Notes: generated from the letters alone by a model not told the origin. DNA of 64,000 bases from Branchiostoma lanceolatum (GCF_035083965.1 NC_089722.1:31147458-31211457), one strand, 5' to 3'; counted from the first letter of the stretch, positions 1 through 11,898 are shown. Translations and numbers: made by a program.

Positions 1-28
1 GATAAACTAGGATGAGTTTCGCCGAAAA

Positions 29-182
29 AAGTTAGCAATTGACAGGCAACTAGATAAAATTTTGAAAGAGTCAGACGTTTCAGACTGCATCTGCTATCTT
101 TCGTCAGTAACTAAAGAAATATCTTGCAGAACTAGGTTTTATACCAAAACTCTAAATGGATATGTTAATGAAATTTTCATCG
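29..182 (+). repeat. Fragment of a dispersed foldback-repeat family
   Basis: This stretch matches the right half, read in reverse, of the inverted-repeat element at 31190-31371. Both share the core GTCAGACGTTTCAGAC and the same downstream order of words for about 150 bases. Shorter relatives lie near 23575-23660 and 38855-38910. Only one arm is present here, so it is a truncated copy. It can be read as protein in places, but no coding role can be supported. Confidence 0.6.
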
Positions 183-1749
183 AGTAAATCAACTAATAAA
201 TACTTGTTTTTTTGTTTGTCGCAAAACTACCTAAACATTTAAGGCCCAACTTTGACAAATTAAAGGACGACCTTTGAAAATCAATGAACATTTTGGTAAT
301 TCCCATGAAAGGTTGTAACTGCCCACCAGTTGTGATTGAAAAACATTATATTGGTGTATTGAAATTCCTTGCCCTTCCCCTTTGCCCCTTTGGAAATCCA
401 AATATAGTTTATTTCACCTGTGCAGAATAAGTGTTCTACCTTTATGCATTGGTAGCAAACAAGTGATACCATAACAAAGACATAAAAAACATGTTCGGCG
501 ATAGAGAAAATACCCCTCTACCAAAAAGCTTTTCTTTCAGATGGATGCAACGAAATAATTTTTTCAGGACCTGGCTCCTGTACTATAAGGTGTGAATGCG
601 GAAAGCTGTGACTGACGGACCGATGTTTCAGTTTTCTTAGTTCTTTGATCACTGAGGCAGGTGTGTCTAACTGACAAATTGCTGGATGACGGGGTACATT
701 CATCTCCATCGGTGACGCAGGTTTTCCGCCCAAGCTTCCGTTGCTTCATTCCCAACCGCGATGGTGAACACGTTTTCAATTGAAAGTACCATGTAGATCC
801 GGAACTACAACGTCAACACGTAATGGGTGACTTCCATGGTCACCTTGTAAAATATGGGTCAGCTAGAGCACGTCGGCAGGACGTAAGCGTTCATATTTAT
901 GGGTAATATTTCGTTTATATACTATTAGGTTCATATAGTTGTGTCCAAGGACATATCTTATGGAACGGCTGTAACTCCGATGCAACGTTGACCAAAAAGA
1001 AAAAAAAAGGATTCGGAAGCTATAATTGGTTTAAAAAGAAGGCTAATTACCGTATACGCAGTACATTCTGCCGACATGATTAGGAACAAGTAAGGGGTGA
1101 ATGCGAGAGCCAATGAGGGATGTCGTTAAGGATTTGGGAAGTACGTCTAATTTGTGAGCCGATCGGAAACGTAACATATGACTTAAGTTCAAAGGTTAAT
1201 GTTAGCAGCTTTACACACAAAAACAAACTACGAGTTTTGAAACTGCAGGGATTGTCCTTACACTTCATTTTTGCCTAAAAAATGGTATTATTATTTTGTA
1301 TAAAGAAACAAATGGTTGTAACATATTTTGAACTATAAATGTTACTTTGAAACAACGATTATATACATCAAATCTAACTTCCCTACAAATTGGAGACGGT
1401 TTGTCATATGTATTGCCAGCTTATGTCCATTTTCACCATGGACAAACAAGTGGTAGCTCATTTATGCCCCGGGGTACCTGTTTTATCTATTATTATTTTT
1501 AAGGAAAAATGGAGAAACAGTTTTATTTGGGGGGTGTCTGTGTGTGTTTGTGTTTCCGGACTATTGTAGTCAGCATAACTCAAAAACCTCTGGATGTATT
1601 ATGATGCCATTTTGTATATGGTTAAGTGTTGGAAAGACGAAAGTTATGGTAGATTTTGGGCCCCATCGTATTTATTTTCCATATTATGTATTATGTACTT
1701 TCTTGTTGTGCAAATAAAATGAACAAATAAACCATGTGTATCACACCAG
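183..1749. other. Non-coding stretch, nothing recognised
   Basis: AT-rich DNA with only short, unconvincing reading frames on either strand. Part of it is presumably the last intron of the gene whose terminal exon starts at 1750. I see no exon, RNA gene or repeat family I can name. Confidence 0.5.
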
Positions 1750-1923
1750 GTCCAACAAACCGTCACCCTGGGGAACGGCCGGGTTCCATCCGGCGCCGCG
1801 CGGCTGGAGCAAAACGGAGGAAGAGACGATCGGGGAGGAGCAGCTTCAGGGAAAACCGTCACCGAGACGATCCGAACCGTCACCACCGACGGGCAGGTCA
1901 AGTCCGAAACAATCATTTACTGA
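1750..1923 (+). CDS. Probable terminal coding exon, intermediate-filament-tail-like
   Basis: A 57-codon frame runs from a CAG acceptor (AG at 1748-1749) to TGA at 1921-1923. It stands out as a GC-rich island with G/C-rich third positions in AT-rich surroundings. Its C-terminus, ending around TIRTVTTDGQVKSET and a final IIY, resembles the conserved tail of cytoplasmic intermediate filaments (vimentin, desmin and keratins carry a related T-x-DG-x-V-x-SET/NET motif just before the stop). The middle is Gly/Arg-rich, as in keratin-like tails. Upstream exons would lie outside the window to the left; no rod-domain exon is visible. Weaknesses: the polypyrimidine tract before the acceptor is poor, and the family call rests on about 15 residues. 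It could be the last exon of another protein. Confidence 0.45.
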   Translation, partial: VQQTVTLGNGRVPSGAARLEQNGGRDDRGGAASGKTVTETIRTVTTDGQVKSETIIY

Positions 1924-2001
1924 CGAGGCTGCACTAGCACAACGTCTGTGTTCTACACTAGGGACAATCAAGCCGCGGCTTCTGTATATCAAAGTACCTT
2001 A

Positions 2002-2030
2002 GGATATATTATATATATATATATATGATA
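2002..2030. repeat. (AT)n microsatellite
   Basis: A run of alternating A and T, roughly 25 bases, just downstream of the terminal exon. Confidence 0.85.
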
Positions 2031-2247
2031 TCAACCTACTCATTCAGAACAATCAGTTCTTTGTAGTTTTTTTTTGTTCTGATGTGGGTTAAAAGTTCGC
2101 TTCTGGTAAGGATTATTATACAGCAATGAATATAGGTTATATGAGAACTGTAAAAAGTGACCTGAAGCTCACGTGAAGATTACACGCAACTGTATTATTC
2201 AAGAACAAACATGACTGTCGGTTGCACAACCAAAGCCACTGAACCGC

Positions 2248-2640
2248 GTCGTGTGGCGCAAGTGGTAGAGCGCGCGGCTGTCAAACAATGGGACCCGAGA
2301 TCTATTCCCGGTTTGTGCCCAGAGACTGCGCCACGACGTTGTGCCCTTAGGAAATGCACTTAACACGACTTCCCTCACTTCCTTCAGGCGTAAATGAGTA
2401 CCTAGCTCATCTAGGGAGGTCCCTAGGATAGGACGTTAAATGGCGGTCCCGTGTTTGGGGAGAGTCACACCCCGCGCACGTAAAAGAACCCACCACACCT
2501 TTCGAAAAAGAGTAGGGGCATGCTCCGGTGTGCGATGGTCCAAACCGTCAGTCTGGTCTGGGATGACATCTTGAAAAGGTAATAGTTCACCTGTTATGTC
2601 AATCCTTCCACAAATGTAGTAAATCTGAATAAATAAATAA
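2248..2640 (+). mobile_element. tRNA-derived SINE, nearly full length
   Basis: It starts with a tRNA-like head (A-box-like TGGCGCAAGTGG near 2255, degenerate B box near 2298). The body is shared with the copy at 50890-51412, including the block CCACACCTTTCGAAAAAGAG, and it ends in an AATAAATAAATA tail. A-box, B-box, unrelated body and A-rich tail is the usual SINE plan, with an internal Pol III promoter. It is not a functional tRNA gene: no cloverleaf is kept. Related copies occur at 17365-17650, 56575-56748 and 62168-63433. Confidence 0.8.
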
Positions 2641-4889
2641 ACTGCAACTACAAAAACAATTTGAAATTTCTAGCCTGACATATAAACTGCTGTAGGCAGG
2701 TCTTTGCCTACAAGTTAGATGGGAAAAGGCTGGTGCAGTAAAGCCCAAACGCACCTGAAGTCCAGGCTATGAGAGATCCGTGTAGTGTCTTGTACATCTA
2801 GCATCTTTAGCTGCTGTCTGGCACAGGAGTTTTGAACAGGGGCATCTTGGAGTTGATTTTCTTGTACTTAAAAAGACATAAACCCGCTCAAAGCTGCAAG
2901 AACCTGTGAGTGCTTTTCAACTATTGGTACTAAAAATCTAGACATTGTGGGTGTCATATAGACCTGTCTGAAAATCCTGAATTAGAGGATTTTTCTCTTA
3001 GATTTGCTTAGTCAACAATACAGAAGGGTCAATGAATTATTGTTTAGATCGTCAAAGGGGGCAAACCCTGGAACCAACACATTAATTTAATGCAGTTCTA
3101 CATAGTCTCCAAGCAGACCCAACGGTTGCAAAGACCGTATCCAACTGGCAGGAGGAGTTTTTATAGCAACCAGGTGCAATACAATGTTCTTTCTGCCAGT
3201 TTGGATACGGTCTTCGCAACCTATAGATCTGCTTGGAGATCAGTTTTACTGTCAAACAGCAACAAGAGATGCTAAGATGTACGCTGAACAAACTTCTCGC
3301 TTTCGTGCCAAGTGGATAAGATAAAATTTCCTAGAACTTCTCATAGCTCGACTCTACTCTATATTGTACAGCACTTATAGTTGATATAGACCCATTCATG
3401 TTTTACGTGTATTATCATTCTGTAAAATTTATACCATAGTCTCATTAAAATATTTAAGAATTTGATTTAAGATTGGCGGAGAAACTTAGTGTCTTTCCAT
3501 CAGCTGTTGTGAGCTACTTAAAATATTTTGTTTAAGAATTTGTTTAAGGGTAGAAGTCGCCAAGAAGACTCCTTAGTGCCAACCTACTATGCTGTAAAGT
3601 CCTTCTTAAGTATTTCTGGCTTCTCATCACTAAAGAGTATGATTGTGTGTGTTGTTCGTCCATGAAATAATATTAGACTTATTTTCAGACAACAGGTAAA
3701 AAATGCTGTAATATATAGAACGCTGTGCAAGTGCGCCTCCTAGCAGTTTTTAATAGCAACGCAACTGCCGATAGAACAGTAGGAGGTAGACACCTTTTTC
3801 ACTGTGAAGGAAAACGACATATCAGAAGTATGTAACAACAGCGTTTCTACATGTATGTGGAGTACCGGTAGAGGAGTGGTCGTGTGTGTCGTCTAAGGAT
3901 CAGAGAATGTTTAGGGAGAAGTTAGAAGTATAGTGAAATAGGATGAGGATTGTTAAAGGGTGGTGAGATTTGGTCCTTTGCAGTGTGACGTTGGTGAAAA
4001 CTGTAAACTGGTTGTGAGAACCGCAAGTGTGCAAGCTGGAGCAGTACCGTGCCAAACTGACTGATATCTTCCTTGGCAACCTATTTTTACAGTATATGTG
4101 AGCCGCTTGTCGCCTGCATGAAAACTTTATAGCAATGATTGATTTTGCTTCGTGTCAAAGCAATAGATAATTTATTTTTTAAAATAACAAGGAGAGTAAA
4201 AATTGTGTTCCTCTTCATTTAGTTAGTGTCTGAAAAGACAATTGAGGTCTTTTACGCCGTATGGATGTTAGCTTCATCTTGACCAACAATTCCCGAAGTT
4301 TTTTATTCATATAATTAGTCAACTGCTTTACAGGTGAACATGAACATAATTTATCCCTTTGTACTTTCTGCTAGCCTCCAACAGGCCTTCATGAGGGGCA
4401 CACATTTTATAACTCAGCAAAATGGGAAATGATAGGTCAAGAGAGTCTGTCCTCGGGAAGGTTAACATTTCAACGTCATCATCTCAGTATCCTGATTACC
4501 CTGATGAAAATCACACAGCACAGTATAACAGACTGTCGATCTAAACGCAAAATACTTTCCTGTAATGGATAAATAACCCCCTTTGGACCAAAAAGACGGC
4601 TTGATTGAGTTCCGTGGGCTTCTGTGATTATGCGTTACTTTTGGGCTTTGTAATTGTGCAAATAAACAAGTTTGCCGAAATAAACAAGTTTACCAGAGCT
4701 CTGGCTGCAGTGCGTGAGTCAGCTGTAGGGTGTCTCTCTCTTTGAACGGCGCCTACTGTGAATAATTACGATAATTGTCAAAGCTGATTGCTTCCGTACA
4801 TGTTGGAAACGGGGTAAACATGCAACATAATACGCACTGTTTGTCGAATCTACGTGTCCAAATTCTGTGTAGTTAGATACGGTAGGTAA
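2641..4889. other. Intergenic, one hairpin element inside
   Basis: Apart from the foldback element at 3106-3239, I see no gene. The reading frames here are short, lack splice or family support and have AT-rich codon use. Confidence 0.5.
3106..3239. mobile_element. Foldback MITE with ~47-bp arms
   Basis: Two arms, 3106-3152 and 3193-3239, are reverse complements with few mismatches; both contain AAGACCGTATCCAA and end in TCTCCAAGCAGA. The loop is about 40 bases. There is no coding capacity. A lone TCTCCAAGCAGAT block also occurs near 16650, so the terminal sequence is dispersed. Confidence 0.75.
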
Positions 4890-5055
4890 ATACGTGCCAC
4901 AGGGCACATGGAATCACTACATACCCACCATTAGGCAGGGTTACCTTCAAGTCTCTCCAAGCATCAGTAGACCTGTCATACACATATACGAGATATCTTT
5001 CTTGAGAGTCACTTGCATTATTACACAAACTGAAAACTATACCTCCAATGTTCAT
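4890..5055 (-). pseudogene. Kelch C-terminal fragment, second copy
   Basis: The minus-strand frame contains LVYVYDRSTDAWRDL, which aligns with RICVYDRPTATWSDL at the end of the Kelch gene just upstream (5878-6809). After that the matching YLP segment is found in a different frame (near 4885-4900), so a frameshift separates them. Only the last Kelch blade is present. It is best explained as a decayed partial duplicate of the neighbouring gene. Confidence 0.6.
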
Positions 5056-5877
5056 TAAGGTAATAAGATAAGACAGCTACCTATTTATAAAACGAATAAA
5101 GAGATACCGAAGACAATACAGTTGTGCAACATGTTAATCTGCTGTTTTGATAATACTAGTAATATAATATTAATGCGTTTTATTCAAACACCTGAGTTAC
5201 ACACATTTTCTTTACATTGAATAAAAAGGTAAACGACGTTACACATATAATAAGGGGTTAAAATCCCAGACAACTAAACTAAAAGATAGTAAGCTGAGCT
5301 AAAACGTTTGTATTAACAAATGACAGCTAAAGCAGTACACCCTAACATTTACATTCAACAGTAGTTGAACATATGTAGCTACGTGGGCTGAAGAAGGTTA
5401 GACTTGGATGATTTTATAAGATATGTACAAACAGTAAAACATCCTGGTTGATTTGATTGAAGTTAATTGATCTAATTTGAGGAGGTGTTCAAACACAGGT
5501 CCCTGGATTTGGAAAGTTAAGACTGGAGATTTTTTTTTAAATGTCATTCGTGAATATATGTAAATAGAAGTTTATAGAATATAGCATAAATGTGAACACG
5601 TAAAACTGAATTGGGTATCCAGTAACAATTACTAACATGCTACAGTAAATCACATCCAACGCAACACCGATGAAAATAAAGAAAAATAATAAAAGGCAGA
5701 GAATGAACAACATTTTCGGCAAAGCCTTGATCTATATTGTATACATACTTGTGATACCTGTAATCACTCCTGAACCTTCTACATGTACCTGCTGCCAAAC
5801 GCTGTAACTGATAGAGTTTAAGGAGCGAAATGGTTACTTCAGTGTGCTAAAAGTTAAACCCCTGGGTAAGCTGCACT
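5056..5877. other. AT-rich spacer, nothing recognised
   Basis: Lies between the two Kelch fragments. No exon, RNA or repeat could be supported. Confidence 0.5.
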
Positions 5878-8167
5878 CTAAGCATGCATTTGGTCTGACT
5901 TGAAATATGGCAGATACATACGTGCCACAGAGAATGGACTGACGCACTGCCTGAGTTCTGGAGGCAGGGCCTTCGGCAGCCTCAAGTCACTCCAAGTGGC
6001 TGTGGGCCTGTCATAAACACATATACGACAGGTGTCAGAACCTGTCCTTTCATCACGGCGGGTCAACAGCACGTGCAACTGATTCTCCAGCACAAAGAAA
6101 CGGGGATAACTGACAGAGATTATGTCCTCTTCATCAATCTGGCCCAAAACTGGGATCTCTTGCCAGTAATTTGCCTCTGTGTTGTACATCATTATCTTGT
6201 CAAAGCTAAAATCCGCACAGAAGATCTCTGTTACCATGGCAACGGCTGTACAAAATTGAGGAATGTTTCTTGGCAAGGTCAGCCTGTACCAAAACTCCAG
6301 GCTTGAGTCGTAGCGATGCATTTCTGTGTCTGAGAGGATGTAGATGTACCGACCACATGACGTCACTGTATAATCTTTTATCATACCAAAAGCGTCCGGC
6401 TGATTCCCGTGTTCCCATCTCCCCTCAAGATCTACTCGTGAACAAGAGTGCCACTGGTCTGTGTGCTGGTTGTACCTTTCCATAGCCATAAACACATCTT
6501 CTCTCCCTGATGATCGATCAACAACCCTAGCAAGGTAATGAAGGTGTCCACCAGCTTCCACAAGGTGCTCAACTCTCGGTCTGTCATCTCCCTTGACACA
6601 ACGAACTGAAGACTTCTGTTCCCACCTATTTCTAAAGCCTTCGTACTTAAACAGGGACAACTGATCTTCTGACGTTTCAGCAAAATCTGACGCTTCAGTA
6701 AATATCGCTATCATTGGTGACAGCTTTGGCCAGGACTCGAGGAACGACACTGCAGCTGATCTTGAAGAACTTCCCTGCCTCCGGATTTATGCAAAGCATC
6801 TGATTTGACCTGTTGAATACAAAACACATAGTTGACAGTAAATAAAAAAATGGACAAAAATCATGCCACAAAGTTTAACTGCTGACCAGCTATAATGGCC
6901 AGCCCATCCAGCTCTGTCCTAGCTGGCACTTGCTACATTATGTAATATAATACCGTAGAGTGTCCACTACTTTACCAGTTACCATGGTGCCCGGCATCTG
7001 GTCCATGTCATCGATCTTGTTACTTTGAAAACGGAAGAAGAAATGGAGTAAAAACTGTATTTTTGCCTGCCATTGAAGGTGCACAAAACGGCATAGACTG
7101 ATTAGTCTGTAATTGTTAATCAAATGTAATTGAATATGGGATTACTAAAATGCCACAGAAAGCACTAGTACCGACCTTTCAGAGAAAAGAATGGCCATTT
7201 CTGTGGTCATCCCTAGCCTCGGCTTCAGGTTGGGGTGATTCCCTTTCTGTACCATGTTCCTGATGACCTCAGAACTCCGAGGATCCTCGATCCCTGACCA
7301 AGGGTTGTACCAGGACAGCTGTCGTGTCATCTGAGGTCAGCAGGTTGAAGCGGATGTGAGGGAGGATGATCGGTAGGTAGTCCAATCTGTAAGATATAGA
7401 GTAGGGGTGGCAACGAACTCTTAAACATGTGAACTTCACATTAAAACCATAATATGTACAAGAAGAACAGTCACCTACCTGTCCTCCCTGCTGTGCTGCA
7501 CCCATCTCACCACAGCCTCCCACACTGTTGTCTCCTCTTTAACATCCAGCTCATCGTGGCTGATGATCTCAGTCAGTTGATTCACACTCAGACTGCAGAA
7601 CTCATCGCTGGAGGCAACCTGTGGAGGTGCAGAATACATGCATGTAAATATGAGGTATTGTAACCTTTCTTTCCTTGTAATACTGGCTAGCACTGAACAG
7701 TAAACACTTCAAATTAGATCACCGTCCTTTGAATAATTTTGTGGTAGTTACGTTAATTTGAATCAATAGATATCTTTTGATAGTCTCTCTACGCCAGAAA
7801 AGAACTTTCATTTTGCATTACGTTTGCAAAGTCTCTGACAGATTCTAAATACTCTTGCATGGGAATATCAAAACGGAGTGACCTGCTGCTATCAAAACAG
7901 ACCCACCTCAGTAAAGTTTCTATCGATCAACTGTAGACAAGGGTTCAGGATATTGTCTAGACAGAAGGCATCAGCAAACTTGTACAGGTCCACACAGGTG
8001 GAGCGCTCCACGTTCATGGCCATGTAACTGCTGCAGGAGTCTCTCACATAGTCCAGTTGGAGGAGGTCGGCTGCCTGGTATAGGGGCTGCACATTGTCCA
8101 GGGACACATGGAGGGTTCCTGAGTAGATGTAACTCAGGATCTCCCCAAACATGCCTGCATCTAAACC
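5878..8167 (-). pseudogene. BTB-BACK-Kelch gene, 5' incomplete and frameshifted
   Basis: Four exons can be read on the minus strand: 8167-7907 (end of BTB, start of BACK; SYIYSGTLHVSLDNVQPLYQ), 7618-7479 (BACK; VNQLTEIISHDEL...WEAVVRWV), 7386-7176 (end of BACK; LDYLPIILPHIRFNLL, then LGMTTEMAILF) and 6809-5878 (Kelch blades to TGA). Splice phases agree between exons. BTB-Kelch proteins usually serve as substrate adaptors for Cullin-3 ubiquitin ligases. Two breaks are visible. In the third exon, near 7285-7300, the frame shifts between LVRD and RSSEVIRN; removing one 7-base unit (GATCGAG) restores it. In the last exon, near 6700-6712, the frame NQMLCINPEAGKFFKI...NDSDIY must shift to reach TEASDFAETSEDQLSLFKYE. 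The first BTB exon is not found within 1.2 kb upstream. I infer a pseudogene; an allelic or assembly error at either indel is the alternative. Confidence 0.75.
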
Positions 8168-9414
8168 CTAGAAACAATATAATGTAACAATGTTCAAATT
8201 TTATCACATAGTCGGTAGTATGCGCCAAAAGTAACATCCACATTCTGCAGCATCCGGTACTTTTCATAAGTTAAAAAGGCAAAATCTGGCGGAACCAGGT
8301 TTATACCAATTCTTCTAGATAAGTTAACGAAGTGAAGACAATTTAGAATGGTTCAATAGAGGGCTAAGTCAAGACATGGCTGTATGTTTTGTCGGGGTTG
8401 TGGGGGGTGGGAGCGCATTATTCTGAGTCTGAGAATTGAGTGAGGTTTGAACTTGAAGTTAGTGGCAATATTGAATCATGAAGTTTTGGAAGATTGGGAG
8501 TTTTTCCGATATCTGTATCTGTATCTATATAGCCGGTATAACCGCCATTAGGCGTAACACACCAGCTTCGCAGGCACGCGGCGCTTGAGCAGCTGGTCAT
8601 ATTACACCGAACGGTCTGTTACACCTAGTCTTTGCATATCTGACTGCAACCGTTCTTTAAAGCTAGTTATAGTCCTAGTTCCTAGGACGTACGGAATGTT
8701 ACTGTTGACATTGTTTCTGTCCGTCAGACTCAAAGGTTTTCACTTGAGGGCTGACGTCCTTGTTGAGTAGCGCAGTGGAGTGCAAAAAATTGGAACACAG
8801 GTTTAGTCCCTACACTAAACCATTGAAAACCCTTCTTAAAAAAAAAAAATTGGTCCATTTTGGAGACTTTTGGGCTAAAAGGAACAGATAGGGTCTAAGC
8901 TTTCCCAATTTGGTCAAAATTTGCACGTTTCAGTTGGCTTAAGGAGATATCTTAGCGGTTTGGTTTCACGTGCTCTGAGTGGACTCTTCCAGCAAAGTTG
9001 AGGTTTGTTTTCTTTGCATGGTTTCAAAGTCGACAACTGTGGCTTTCTGGTCCATAAGAATTTTTTGGGGCTGCAATGTCAGTAAGTACTTTTCTGAGCC
9101 CTTGTTTCAGTGCATTAAAGCATTACTCCCTATTGGCAAGTCTGACTATAGTATATGCCCTTGAGTGTTTTCTTAGACTGGTCAAAGTTGACCTTCAACC
9201 CCCAAACAACAGAAATCAGTAAGTGCGGATGGGACGGCGGACACAACATTCGTTAGGGTGAATATGAAATTCTCATGTTTTACATGCTCTCCATGATACG
9301 TGGCAGCTTTCATAGGTTCATAGTTTCATTTTATTCTAATAATACGTCACGCCAACCCAACCGTCTTCTGCCGACTTTCGGCCATGTCATTTGTAAACAT
9401 GGTACTAGTGAACG
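8168..9414. other. Spacer upstream of the Kelch gene
   Basis: I searched for a first BTB exon on the minus strand and saw none. A small GATATCTGTATCTGTATC-like run lies near 8505. Nothing else can be supported. Confidence 0.45.
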
Positions 9415-9570
9415 TCCTCCCGGTTAAACGCCACTCCTCCCGGTTAAACGCCACTCTTAAATATTTGACAACGTGAACGTGTAGTCACCAAAAGTTGCGA
9501 TTTTCTGTTGTTCCAAACGTTCAGGTTCTCTTAAGTTGGGATTTTTACATTTTTTGTAACCCTTTCTAGG
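9415..9570 (+). repeat. Dispersed ~150-bp repeat, copy 1
   Basis: This block matches the reverse complement of 43995-44145, sharing blocks such as CTCTTAAATATTTGACAACG, CGTTCAGGTTCTCTTAAGTT and GTAACCCTTTCTAGGT. At its left edge a 20-base segment (CTCCCGGTTAAACGCCA) is tandemly doubled. The homology stops sharply near 9571, which suggests one end of a transposable element. The family is not recognised. Confidence 0.7.
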
Positions 9571-9587
9571 TGGGGACACACCTATGC

Positions 9588-9642
9588 TCCGAACGCCCTA
9601 TGTTCCGAACGCCCTATGTTCCGAACGCCCTATGTTCCGAAC
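9588..9642 (+). repeat. Short 16-bp tandem repeat
   Basis: The unit CCGAACGCCCTATGTT is repeated three to four times with one early variant, immediately before the large satellite array. Confidence 0.85.
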
Positions 9643-11898
9643 GGGTGACATATAAAGGCTTGCTGGACGGATTGCAGCGCTATTTGCTCTTCATCTAAAT
9701 GAGGCCCGTGAAGTTCAAAAAGTGATTAGGACACATTGGGACATAGAGTACCTAATGCAAGTGTCAAATTGTACGGGCCGGATTTAATAAACGAGCCACG
9801 GGGGGTCTAACCCTTCAAGAGCGGGTGGGAAAGGGGACTTAAATAGGATTGTTGGACGGATTGCAGCGCTATTTGCTGTCAATCTAAATGTTGCTCGTGA
9901 ACTTGAAACAGTGATTAGGACACATTGGGACATACAGTACTAAATGCAAGTGTCAAATTGTACGGGCCGGATTTAATAAACGAGCCACGGGGGGTCTAAC
10001 CCTTCAAGAGCGGGTGGGAAAGGGGTACATTTAAAGGCTTGCTCAACGGATTGAAGCGCTATTTGCCGTCAATCTAAATGTTGCTCGTGAACTTGAAACA
10101 GTGATTAGGACACATTGGGACATACAGTACCTAATGCAAGTGTCAAATTGTACGGGCCGGATTTAATAAACGAGCCACGGGGGGTCTAACCCTTCAAGAG
10201 CGGGTGGGAAAGGGGTACATTTAAAGGCTTGCTCAACGGATTGAAGCGCTATTTGCCGTCAATCTAAATGTTGCTCGTGAACTTGAAACAGTGATTAGGA
10301 CACATTGGGACATAGAGTACCTAATGCAAGTGTCAAATTGTACGGGCCGGATTTAATAAACGAGCCACGGGGGGTCTAACCCTTCAAGAGCGGGTGGGAA
10401 AGGGGACTTAAATAGGCTTGTTGGACGGATTGCAGCGCTATTTGCTGTCAAAATAAATGTTGCTCGTGAACTTGAAACAGTGATTAGGACACTCTGGGAC
10501 ATAGAGTACCTAATGCAAGTGTCAAATTGTACGGGCCGGATTTAATAAACGAGCCACGGGGGGTCTAACCCTTCAAGAGCGGGTGGGAAAGGGGTACATT
10601 TAAAGGCTTGCTCAACGGATTGAAGCGCTATTTGCCGTCAATCTAAATGTTGCTCGTGAACTTGAAACAGTGATTAGGACACATTGGGACATACAGTACC
10701 TAATGCAAGTGTCAAATTGTACGGGCCGGATTTAATAAACGAGCCACGGGGGGTCTAACCCTTCAAGAGCGGGTGGGAAAGGGGACTTAAATAGGCTTGT
10801 TGGACGGATTGCAGCGCTATTTGCTGTCAATCTAAATGTTGCTCGTGAACTTGAAACAGTGATTAGGACACTCTGGGACATAGAGTACCTAATGCAAGTG
10901 TCAAATTGTACGGGCCGGATTTAATAAACGAGCCACGGGGGGTCTAACCCTTCAAGAGCGGGTGGGAAAGGGGTACATTTAAAGGCTTGCTCAACGGATT
11001 GAAGCGCTATTTGCCGTCAATCTAAATGTTGCTCGTGAACTTGAAACAGTGATTAGGACACATTGGGACATACAGTACCTAATGCAAGTGTCAAATTGTA
11101 CGGGCCGGATTTAATAAACGAGCCACGGGGGGTCTAACCCTTCAAGAGCGGGTGGGAAAGGGGACTTAAATAGGCTTGTTGGACGGATTGCAGCGCTATT
11201 TGCTGTCAATCTAAATGTTGCTCGTGAACTTGAAACAGTGATTAGGACACTCTGGGACATAGAGTACCTAATGCAAGTGTCAAATTGTACGGGCCGGATT
11301 TTATAAGCGAGCCATGGGGGGTTTAACCCTTCAAGAGCGGGTGGGAAAGGGGTACATTTAAAGGCTTGTTGGACGGATTGCAGCGCTATTTGCCGTCAAT
11401 CTAAATGTTGCTCGTGAACTTGAAACAGTGATAAGGACACATTGGGACATACAGTACCTAATGCAAGTGTCAAATTGTACGGGCCGGATTTAATAAACGA
11501 GCCACGGGGGGTCTAACCCTTCAAAGGAGCGGGTGGGAAAGGGGACTTAAATAGGCTTGTTGGACGGATTGCAGCGCTATTTGCTGTCAATCTAAATGTT
11601 GCTCGTGAACTTGAAACAGTGATTAGGACACTCTGGGACATAGAGTACCTAATGCAAGTGTCAAATTGTACGGGCCGGATTTTATAAGCGAGCCACGGGG
11701 GGTCTAACCCTTCAAGAGCGGGTGGGAAAGGGGACTTAAATAGGCTTGTTGGACGGATTGCAGCGCTATTTGCTGTCAATCTAAATGTTGCTCGTGAACT
11801 TGAAACAGTGATTAGGCCACATTGGGACATAGAGTACCTAATGCAAGTGTCAAATTGTACGGGCCGGATTTAATAAACGAGCCACGGGGGGTCTAACC
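9643..11898 (+). repeat. ~190-bp satellite array, about 12 units, two alternating subtypes
   Basis: Units start near 9643, 9832, 10021, 10211, 10401, 10590, 10780, 10969, 11159, 11348, 11540 and 11729 (period 189-192). Two subtypes are clear. Type A has GGACTTAAATAGGCTTGTTG and usually CTCTGGGACATAGAG; type B has GGTACATTTAAAGGCTTGCTCA and usually ATTGGGACATACAG. From 10211 on they run B-A-B-A-B-A-B-A-A, so the amplified unit in the middle is effectively a ~379-bp dimer. The edges are more diverged than the centre, as expected from unequal exchange. Frames open across units are by-products of the repeat. The array stops abruptly against transposase coding sequence. Confidence 0.92.

Noticed and set aside
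6073-6485. Plus-strand frames opposite the Kelch exon
   Set aside because: Antisense shadows of the Kelch reading frame; no motifs of their own.
8418-8600. Candidate first BTB exon upstream of the Kelch gene
   Set aside because: The translation has no BTB features and no matching donor to join the exon at 8167.
11513-11830. Minus-strand open frame within the satellite
   Set aside because: The translation repeats itself with the satellite period (FRLTANSAAIRP twice) and has no family similarity; it is a by-product of the repeat.
9643-11898. Array of regular repeats as a possible CRISPR
   Set aside because: Units of ~190 bp are repeated end to end with no unique spacers, and the genome is clearly eukaryotic. 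It is a satellite.
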